The notes beneath the pieces are model-generated. The model had not been told where the DNA came from. It saw only the letters and a list, made by a program, of their open reading frames with translations, and did not search any database. A stretch of DNA of 44,284 nt. Origin: an uncultured Clostridia bacterium (GTDB lineage Bacteria > Bacillota > Clostridia > Oscillospirales > CAG-272). The DNA is taken from the NCBI GenBank assembly GCA_904501715.1, contig CAJGCD010000004.1:1-44284 (forward strand), in the 5' to 3' direction. Of the stretch, positions 39,225-44,284 are shown one piece after another. The translations under genes and the position numbers were made by a program. Within the stretch, counting starts at the first letter, position 1. Every line of letters starts with the position of its first letter.

Positions 39225-40274
39225 TTATTCTTCATCAGATTTCTTATGTTGAATAGGAGTGAAATTATCCTTCGGTAAAGCCTTCTGTGATGAGAGAGGA
39301 TTGTTTTCCATTGCTTCCTGCATACTTCGATTGCTTACGTGTGTGTATATTTGGGTGGTGTTCAATTGCTCATGCCCAAGGATATCCTTGAGAACACGTA
39401 CGTCTACATTTCCTGTTTGATACATAAGTGTAGCGGCAGTATGGCGAAGCTTGTGCACAGAATAGTGCTTGGATTGCAGTCCTGCCATATCAAGATATTT
39501 GTATACAAGCCACTGTACAGTTTTTACACTTATTCTTTGCGCTCTGTTGCTCAAAAATAATGCGGATGTATTAGCCGCCGCATATTTCTGTCCCACTCTA
39601 TCGCTGTAATAATCTGCAAGTGCGTCACGGCAGGCACTGTTAAGATAAACTATTCTTTGTTTATTTCCTTTTCCGGTAACCGTAAGGGAACGAAGATCTC
39701 TGTCTACATCATTGATATCAATACCAACCAACTCAGATACACGCATACCACAGTTAAGGAAAAGCGTAATTATAGCGTAATCTCTTACCCGTGATTTCGA
39801 TTCAGCATCATTTTTTACCGCTTCGAGAAGTAAAAGACTTTCATCTATGGATAAAAACTTAGGTAGTGCTTGTTTCTTTTTAGGAGATTCTATATTTATG
39901 GCGGGATTGTCGTCTATCATCATACGTTTAGTATGTAGATACTTAAAAAATCCCTTAATAGCGGACAGCTTTCTGGATTTTGCGGATGCCATATTTCCTC
40001 TGATACTGTCTGCATACATTAAGAATTCGTATATATCCTCGGTAGATATGTTTTTTATGTAATCGAGGTCTATTTTTCTGATGTCAATTTTTTCAAATTC
40101 TTCGGATTGGGGATTTATTTTTTTATCTCTCGCCAATAAAAATCTGAAAAATATTCTAAGGTCCAGCAAATATTCCGCGATAGTCTTTTCGGAGGCATTT
40201 TGCACTACCGCTTTATACGACGCAAATTCGCGAACAAGAGAAGGAAGGGAGCTGAGGTCTATTCCGTAATTCAT
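39225..40274 (-). CDS. Tyrosine recombinase, XerC/XerD-like
   Basis: A 349-residue site-specific recombinase. The N-terminal SAM-like core-binding domain covers residues about 10-115 (SEKTIAEYLLDLRIFFRFLL). The catalytic domain has the full set of residues: Arg178 in CGMRVSEL, Lys202 in GKGNKQR, His274 and Arg277 in HKLRHTA, His301 in LGHEQLNTTQ and the nucleophile Tyr310 in IYTHV. It is about 40 residues longer than typical XerC/XerD because of a polar C-terminal tail and an insert near residues 50-70. It has no neighbouring mobile-element genes, which favours a chromosome-dimer-resolution or housekeeping role over an integrase. The ATG at 40274 follows TAGGAGGT. Confidence 0.88.
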   Translation of the reverse strand: MNYGIDLSSLPSLVREFASYKAVVQNASEKTIAEYLLDLRIFFRFLLARDKKINPQSEEFEKIDIRKIDLDYIKNISTEDIYEFLMYADSIRGNMASAKSRKLSAIKGFFKYLHTKRMMIDDNPAINIESPKKKQALPKFLSIDESLLLLEAVKNDAESKSRVRDYAIITLFLNCGMRVSELVGIDINDVDRDLRSLTVTGKGNKQRIVYLNSACRDALADYYSDRVGQKYAAANTSALFLSNRAQRISVKTVQWLVYKYLDMAGLQSKHYSVHKLRHTAATLMYQTGNVDVRVLKDILGHEQLNTTQIYTHVSNRSMQEAMENNPLSSQKALPKDNFTPIQHKKSDEE

Positions 40275-40357
40275 AATACCTCCTAAAAATTATTAAAGTA
40301 ATTGTTAATAAGATAAAGTTTTATTGGATAAAATGTAAATTTTCATATTTACGCCTT

Positions 40358-40386
40358 GAAAAATCGATAGCGTTCAATTATAATCT
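40358..40386 (+). promoter_or_regulatory. Sigma-A promoter of the 203-aa membrane protein
   Basis: TTGAAA, a 17-nt spacer and TATAAT, in the gap between the divergent recombinase and membrane-protein genes. Confidence 0.8.
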
Positions 40387-40422
40387 AGATTAGTGATAAT
40401 GAATCTCTGTTACGGAGGAAAT

Positions 40423-41031
40423 ATGAAGAAATTTTTTCACGATTACTCATACAGCGTAATAAAAATGCTCGTAAACCAAATTGCGATTGCCATTTTCGGT
40501 ACGTCGCTTGCGTTTGCTACTACTCATGCGCATCTTGATAGCTCAGGATTTGATACGTTTACCTTGATAGTGAGTATATTCGCCATTCTTTTTTATCTTT
40601 TCTTGATATATACACTCACATGGGAGATAGGTGCCAAGGACAGAATATCGGTGGATGTAGGAAAAAAGCCATACCGCCCGCATTTAGGTCTTTTGCTGTC
40701 ATTTTTAGCGAATATTCCTAACCTCATTTTTGCTGCACTTTATTTTATAGCATCGGTTTTCAATCTGGGAGAGTTGATGTTCTTTGTAAGCTTGATAGCC
40801 ACATTACTGCAAGGAATGTACTTTGGTACGATGATAACGCTAAAGCTGCCCTTTGGGGCAGGCGGTACATACGTAGCGCTTAATACACTTTGGCCTACCT
40901 TTTTTATAATAATCATTCCGGCGCTTTTGACCTGTTGGCTCGCGTATTATTTGGGACACAAGAATTTTAAGATATCTTCTTTGTTCGTGCCCGAAAAGAA
41001 AAACGAGGATGCCCCTAAGATAAAAAAATAA
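40423..41031 (+). CDS. Integral membrane protein, hypothetical (203 aa)
   Basis: I do not recognise this family. After a short N-terminus (MKKFFHDYSYSVIK) there are about five hydrophobic segments: IAIAIFGTSLAFATTHAH, LIVSIFAILFYLFLIYTLTW, GLLLSFLANIPNLIFAALYF, LMFFVSLIATLLQGMYFGTM and FIIIIPALLTCWLAYYLGHK. A hydrophilic loop (EIGAKDRISVDVGKKPYRPH) follows the second and is probably cytoplasmic, as is the lysine-rich C-terminus. I chose the ATG at 40423 because CGGAGG lies 5 nt upstream; an earlier in-frame ATG at 40393 lacks one. It is flanked by its own promoter and terminator. Function unknown. Confidence 0.85.
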   Translation: MKKFFHDYSYSVIKMLVNQIAIAIFGTSLAFATTHAHLDSSGFDTFTLIVSIFAILFYLFLIYTLTWEIGAKDRISVDVGKKPYRPHLGLLLSFLANIPNLIFAALYFIASVFNLGELMFFVSLIATLLQGMYFGTMITLKLPFGAGGTYVALNTLWPTFFIIIIPALLTCWLAYYLGHKNFKISSLFVPEKKNEDAPKIKK

Positions 41032-41038
41032 GTACTAT

Positions 41039-41070
41039 ACGACCTCAAGCGTTTGCGTTGAGGTCGTTTT
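41039..41070 (+). terminator. Terminator between the membrane protein and the carboxypeptidase-like gene
   Basis: ACGACCTCAA pairs with TTGAGGTCGT, with a GC/GC inner extension, followed by TTTTATT on the plus strand. It lies between two convergent genes; on the minus strand the T tract is weaker. Confidence 0.85.
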
Positions 41071-41072
41071 TA

Positions 41073-42389
41073 TTAAGGCTTATGGTAACGTGTACCGGGA
41101 AATCTTTTGTGCCTAAAGTTCTTTTTTTCGTGATGAATATATAAAAATATCAAGGGTATTGAAATTATCACAGTTAGCCAAAATGTACTGCTTAAGAGAA
41201 AAGACTTCATATTGTGAAGAAACAAAAGAATTGAGTTTGCCTCTACGTCACTATTGGCAACCAGCTTTTGTCTACCGATAAAATTTCCTTTATAATAAAA
41301 ATCTATTCCTCCGAGCGCATCCTCCTTGCTTAATGGAGCACTTGTATCCTCGCTGTGCAAATATATTTTGTAAGTAATATCGGATTTGTTCGTATTTTTA
41401 GGTAAAAAGAACATAGCATCCTTTTCCAATACGCAATAAACCTTGGCGGCACTGTCATTTGAAATAGCAAGGTCTACATCAAGCTTGTACACGCTATCGC
41501 CGGCTTTTCCTACGGTCATCCATTCGTAGCTTTTGAAAGCGTTGTCAAGCAAAGAATTCGCGGTATGATAGGAGTGTATGTTTTCGGCATCAGCATTGGC
41601 GCCCATTACCACACACAGGAATGAGGTGCCGTTCTTTTCGGCATAGGTAGCGACCACATATCCGCCTTCATCGGTAGAGCCCGCAATCAGTCCCTTAGCA
41701 TTTTTATTTATATATCCTTGCGCCGAAAATTGACTTATAAGCGCATTTCTGTTATATATCTTTAAGGACTCGTTTACATTATAGGAAACGGTAGAGCTTA
41801 CGGTCATATACAAGGGATTTGCGGCAGCCTTAGCGGCAAGCTTTACAGTATCGTTCAAGGTGGTTTTTGCGTTGTCGGCATCCAACCCTGTTGGGTTAAC
41901 GTACAGCGTATCCCGCATGTCCAAAAGCTTTGCAAAGCTATTCATTTCGGCGACAAACGACGGTATATCACCCGAGCAAGCGATTGCTAAGGCTGTTGCG
42001 GCATCATTGTTGGTACCACAGACGGTTCCGTACAAAAGGTCCTTTACAGTAAGTGTCATTCCTTCTCTTAAGCCCATGGCGGTGCCCTCAATATTCGCCA
42101 ACATTTCTGCGGTTAAGGGTACCTTTTCCTCAAGTCTATCGGCGTAGCGTTCACACACTAAGAGTCCAACCATCATTTTAGCCGTTGAGGCGGGGGCAAG
42201 GTATTCTTTATCACATTTGGAATATAAAACTCTGTTTGCGTTATAGCTGTACAGATATACGGCATCTGCCTTATATTCATCATTTATATCCGCTTCGTCT
42301 ACAGTTTCGGAGAAAACAGGGAATAAAAGAGAAGTGAAAAGAATGAATATAATAAACGGTAAAAAGAAAAATTTAATTCTTTTTTTCAT
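41073..42389 (-). CDS. D-alanyl-D-alanine carboxypeptidase-like protein (S11 family) with altered active site
   Basis: A 438-residue penicillin-binding-protein-type protein with a signal peptide (MKKRIKFFFLPFIIFILFTS), a serine peptidase S11 domain (about 40-270), a beta-rich stalk and a membrane segment near the C-terminus (FWLTVIISIPLIFLYIHHEK). The SxxK motif is intact (S68-T-A-K71). The second motif, normally SxN, is T126-N-N128, and the KTG motif is I235-A-G237 (GLIAGSTDEGGY where GLKTGYT is expected). Loss of the KTG lysine should cripple carboxypeptidase activity and beta-lactam binding, so it may be structural or regulatory. The ATG at 42389 overlaps ireB by 17 nt with little ribosome binding site, implying coupled translation. 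Confidence 0.85.
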   Translation of the reverse strand: MKKRIKFFFLPFIIFILFTSLLFPVFSETVDEADINDEYKADAVYLYSYNANRVLYSKCDKEYLAPASTAKMMVGLLVCERYADRLEEKVPLTAEMLANIEGTAMGLREGMTLTVKDLLYGTVCGTNNDAATALAIACSGDIPSFVAEMNSFAKLLDMRDTLYVNPTGLDADNAKTTLNDTVKLAAKAAANPLYMTVSSTVSYNVNESLKIYNRNALISQFSAQGYINKNAKGLIAGSTDEGGYVVATYAEKNGTSFLCVVMGANADAENIHSYHTANSLLDNAFKSYEWMTVGKAGDSVYKLDVDLAISNDSAAKVYCVLEKDAMFFLPKNTNKSDITYKIYLHSEDTSAPLSKEDALGGIDFYYKGNFIGRQKLVANSDVEANSILLFLHNMKSFLLSSTFWLTVIISIPLIFLYIHHEKKNFRHKRFPGTRYHKP

Positions 42390-42633
42390 TTTTTACATTG
42401 CAAAATCTGTTTTCAAAATAATAATCTATAATAATGCGAAGAAGGTCATCGCGGTCGATATGCCGAATCATTCCTCTGGCGTTATTCCAGTCGGGCATAT
42501 ATACAGGGTCTTCAGATAAGATATAACCCGCTAATTGACTTGAAGGGTCATAGCCCTTTTCTAAGAGTGCCTGATATATCTTTTCGATTATTTCTTCAAG
42601 CTCGGCTTTGTTGGTAGGTTTTTTGCTTATCAT
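42373..42633 (-). CDS. ireB: IreB family regulatory phosphoprotein (UPF0297)
   Basis: An 86-residue protein with the UPF0297 pattern IYQALLEKGYDPSSQLAGYI, LSEDPVYMPDWNNARGMIRH and DRDDLLRIIIDYYF. In Enterococcus IreB is phosphorylated by the PASTA kinase IreK and affects cephalosporin resistance. In Firmicutes it usually lies beside alaS and a RuvX homologue; here it sits between bioY and a carboxypeptidase-like gene, an unusual but functionally suggestive place given IreB's link to wall stress. The ATG at 42633 follows GGAGG. Confidence 0.93.
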   Translation of the reverse strand: MISKKPTNKAELEEIIEKIYQALLEKGYDPSSQLAGYILSEDPVYMPDWNNARGMIRHIDRDDLLRIIIDYYFENRFCNVKNEKKN

Positions 42634-42648
42634 AATTAGCCTCCGAAT

Positions 42649-43200
42649 TTATTTTGGAAGTCGGTCAAGGTAGGGATTTAATCTTTTAAAAATCAAATAT
42701 ACAAGAAATATTTTGAGTATATCGGGAATTATAAAAGGAAGAACACATATGCTTATGGCGGTCAGAATATTTGAGCCTGCGGAAGGAGCAAATATAAATA
42801 AATACCAAAAGCAGCTAAAAATATAGCAAATTGCAAGAGAGAAAAGCATCAAGAGTATATATAATATCTTTTTTTCAAAATAATGTTTTCTGAAAAGCGA
42901 TATTATAAGAGCGCAAAAGGGAAAAGCAATAAGGCAACCTCCGGAAGCCCCCAGAATGGCAGAAAAACCCGCATTAAAGCCCGAGAACACCGGAATACCT
43001 ATAATTCCGAGCAAAAGATAGATAATGACCGCAGAAAGCGAAATTTGCGGTGAAAAACATCCGGATATAAGAAATATAGCAAAGGTCTGCATGGTAAAGC
43101 TTATTGGGAATGGTATAGCAAGCCAAGCAGACAAGGTTATGGCAGCAACACACATAGCTATAAGTGAAAGCTTATATACAGCGCCTGAATAAGTGGACAT
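42649..43200 (-). CDS. bioY: Biotin transporter BioY (ECF substrate-binding subunit)
   Basis: The membrane subunit that binds biotin, normally working with the ECF energy-coupling module. The 183-residue protein has six hydrophobic segments and BioY marks: IPFPISFTMQTFAIFLISGC, YLLLGIIGIPVFSGFNAGFS and ILGASGGCLIAFP. No ecfA/ecfT genes are in the window, so a shared module elsewhere is implied. An ATG at 43200 follows CGGAG, and a promoter at 43238-43266 precedes it. It heads the run bioY-ireB-carboxypeptidase-like. Confidence 0.93.
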   Translation of the reverse strand: MSTYSGAVYKLSLIAMCVAAITLSAWLAIPFPISFTMQTFAIFLISGCFSPQISLSAVIIYLLLGIIGIPVFSGFNAGFSAILGASGGCLIAFPFCALIISLFRKHYFEKKILYILLMLFSLAICYIFSCFWYLFIFAPSAGSNILTAISICVLPFIIPDILKIFLVYLIFKRLNPYLDRLPK

Positions 43201-43237
43201 TTTTTAACTCCGCAAATCTTATTTTTTATCCAACACA

Positions 43238-43266
43238 AGTATACCATTTTAATATAATTTAATCAA
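43238..43266 (-). promoter_or_regulatory. Sigma-A promoter of the bioY/ireB/dac-like run
   Basis: On the minus strand: TTGATT, a 17-nt spacer and TATACT, 38 nt before the start. No two-armed BirA operator palindrome is visible; only a single TTGTTAA half occurs nearby. Confidence 0.75.
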
Positions 43267-43307
43267 CACAATTTTGTTAAATTTTTTAAATAATTTTACT
43301 GTATCAC

Positions 43308-43336
43308 TTGATTTTTACAGTGTTATGGTGTATAAT
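43308..43336 (+). promoter_or_regulatory. Sigma-A promoter of fba
   Basis: TTGATT, a 17-nt spacer and TATAAT, divergent from the bioY promoter 42 nt away. An AAAGGAG site and the ATG at 43370 follow. Confidence 0.8.
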
Positions 43337-43369
43337 ATCCCTTGGAATAAAATTAAAGGAGAAAATAAA

Positions 43370-44233
43370 ATGTTAGTTTCAGCAAAAGAAATGCTTACAA
43401 AAGCAAAAGCAGGCAAATATGCCGTAGGTCAGTTCAATATTAATAACCTTGAGTGGACTAAGGCAATACTTCTTACTGCTCAGGAGATGAACTCTCCCGT
43501 TATTCTCGGCGTTTCCGAGGGCGCAGGCAAGTATATGTGCGGTTACACGACCATAGTCGGTATGGTAAACGGTATGATCAAGGAGCTCAACATTACTGTT
43601 CCCGTAGCTCTTCACCTTGACCACGGTTCTTATGAGGGCTGCTACAAGTGCATCGAGGCGGGCTTCTCCTCTGTAATGTTCGACGGCTCTCACTATCCTA
43701 TTGATGAGAACGTTGCAAAGACCAGCGAGCTGGTTAAGGTTTGCGCAGAGAAGGGACTTTCTCTCGAAGCAGAGGTTGGCGCTATCGGCGGCGAGGAAGA
43801 TGGTGTTGTTGGTACCGGTGAGTGCGCAGATCCCGCAGAGTGTAAGATGATAGCTGATCTTGGCGTTACTATGCTTGCGGCAGGTATCGGTAATATCCAC
43901 GGTAAGTATCCCGCAAATTGGCAGGGACTTTCTTTCGATACTCTTGACGCTATTCAGCAGAAGACAGGCGATATGCCCCTCGTTCTTCACGGCGGTACAG
44001 GTATCCCCGAGGATATGATAAAGAAGGCAATTTCCCTTGGTGTTGCAAAGATAAACGTAAATACCGAATGCCAGCTCGCATTTGCTGCCGCTACAAGAAA
44101 ATATATCGAGGATGGCAAGGATCTTCAGGGCAAGGGATTTGACCCCAGAAAGGTTCTCGCTCCCGGTTTTGAGGCCATCAAGGCAACTGTTAAGGAAAAA
44201 ATGGAGCTTTTCGGCTCTGTTGGCAAGGCTTAA
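43370..44233 (+). CDS. fba: Class II fructose-bisphosphate aldolase
   Basis: Cleaves fructose-1,6-bisphosphate to two triose phosphates with a zinc ion. The 287-residue protein shows VSAKEMLTKAKAGKYAVGQF at its start, the zinc-binding HLDHGSYEGC (the Asp proton donor lies in LDHG), SVMFDGSHYPIDEN, EAEVGAIGGEEDGV, and VLHGGTGIPEDMIKKAISLG (third zinc His and phosphate loop), then KINVNTECQLAF. I chose the ATG at 43370, which follows AAAGGAG; upstream in-frame starts lie in the promoter. GC-rich, biased codons relative to its surroundings fit high expression. Confidence 0.96.
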   Translation: MLVSAKEMLTKAKAGKYAVGQFNINNLEWTKAILLTAQEMNSPVILGVSEGAGKYMCGYTTIVGMVNGMIKELNITVPVALHLDHGSYEGCYKCIEAGFSSVMFDGSHYPIDENVAKTSELVKVCAEKGLSLEAEVGAIGGEEDGVVGTGECADPAECKMIADLGVTMLAAGIGNIHGKYPANWQGLSFDTLDAIQQKTGDMPLVLHGGTGIPEDMIKKAISLGVAKINVNTECQLAFAAATRKYIEDGKDLQGKGFDPRKVLAPGFEAIKATVKEKMELFGSVGKA

Positions 44234-44246
44234 TCCAATAATGTCA

Positions 44247-44282
44247 AACAAGGGTTGCGGCTTTATGGCGGCAACCTTTGTT
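44247..44282 (+). terminator. fba terminator (truncated by window end)
   Basis: AACAAGGGTTGC pairs with GCAACCTTTGTT around a 12-nt loop, 13 nt after the fba stop. Any T run lies beyond the window. Confidence 0.6.
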
Positions 44283-44284
44283 GC

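Noticed and set aside
39198..40422. dif-like recombination site near the XerC/D-like gene
   Set aside because: No 28-nt site with the two 11-nt arms typical of Firmicutes dif was recognisable in either flank.
43201..43369. BirA operator controlling bioY
   Set aside because: Only one TTGTTAA half is present; the second inverted half at the expected spacing is missing.
1..44284. CRISPR array, toxin-antitoxin pair, defence island or insertion sequence
   Set aside because: No regularly spaced repeats, transposase motifs or terminal inverted repeats were found; the window is mainly housekeeping genes.

Overview
The window looks like a chromosomal segment of a spore-forming, anaerobic member of the Clostridia, probably an uncultured gut lineage near Oscillospirales or a related order. 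The evidence is spoIVA (a sporulation-only gene), an IreB-type regulator, HPr with both His15 and Ser46, strong AAAGGAG-type ribosome binding sites, frequent TTG/GTG starts, and many near-perfect sigma-A promoters with 17-nt spacers. Lineage is inferred from gene content only. Almost all genes are housekeeping; accessory DNA is confined to two places, about 5.2-5.9 kb and 17.3-19.5 kb.

Layout. 1-5112 (minus): a tight run of metallo-hydrolase, gltX, glnS, DUF1294 membrane protein and a MutS-like protein cut by the window edge. 5113-5873: a decayed locus with an intact promoter and ribosome binding site, 32 codons of a family 42 beta-galactosidase, a hairpin, and the C-terminal remnant of an AraC regulator. 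5874-7521: an unrecognised 311-aa protein overlapping tail to tail with a GME-fold (DUF6873-like) protein. 7628-10418 (minus): rpmB, mtaB, wecB. 10513-13554 (plus): an RluA-family pseudouridine synthase overlapping lnt, then a small lipoprotein. 13617-17249 (minus): a heterodimeric ABC exporter behind tRNA-Val(GAC). 17326-19485 (minus): a 5'-truncated phage/conjugative-element 'polyvalent' protein with a zincin motif, overprinted by two protein-like reading frames. 19560-26724 (plus): a family 2 beta-galactosidase followed directly by uvrB and uvrA. 26817-29301 (plus): a polar amino acid ABC importer. 29344-29664 (minus): yajC. 29880-34180 (plus): rimM, trmD, an O-antigen-ligase-like polytopic protein and two tandem DUF4330-like membrane-anchored proteins. 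34408-37640 (plus): HPr, uvrC, rsmD, coaD. 37674-40274 (minus): spoIVA and a XerC/D-like recombinase. 40423-41031 (plus): an unknown membrane protein. 41073-43200 (minus): bioY, ireB and a D,D-carboxypeptidase-like protein lacking the KTG motif. 43370-44233 (plus): class II fructose-bisphosphate aldolase.

How the genes fit together: translation and RNA modification (glnS, gltX, rpmB, mtaB, rluD-like, rimM, trmD, rsmD, tRNA-Val), nucleotide excision repair (uvrA, uvrB, uvrC at two loci), envelope functions (lnt, wecB, the ligase-like gene with its DUF4330 pair, dac-like, spoIVA), and uptake (amino acids, biotin). I found no CRISPR array, defence island or intact mobile element. The best candidates for something undescribed are the ligase-like/DUF4330/DUF4330 cassette, the overprinted reading frames in the polyvalent remnant, and the apparent loss of a normal start codon in rsmD.
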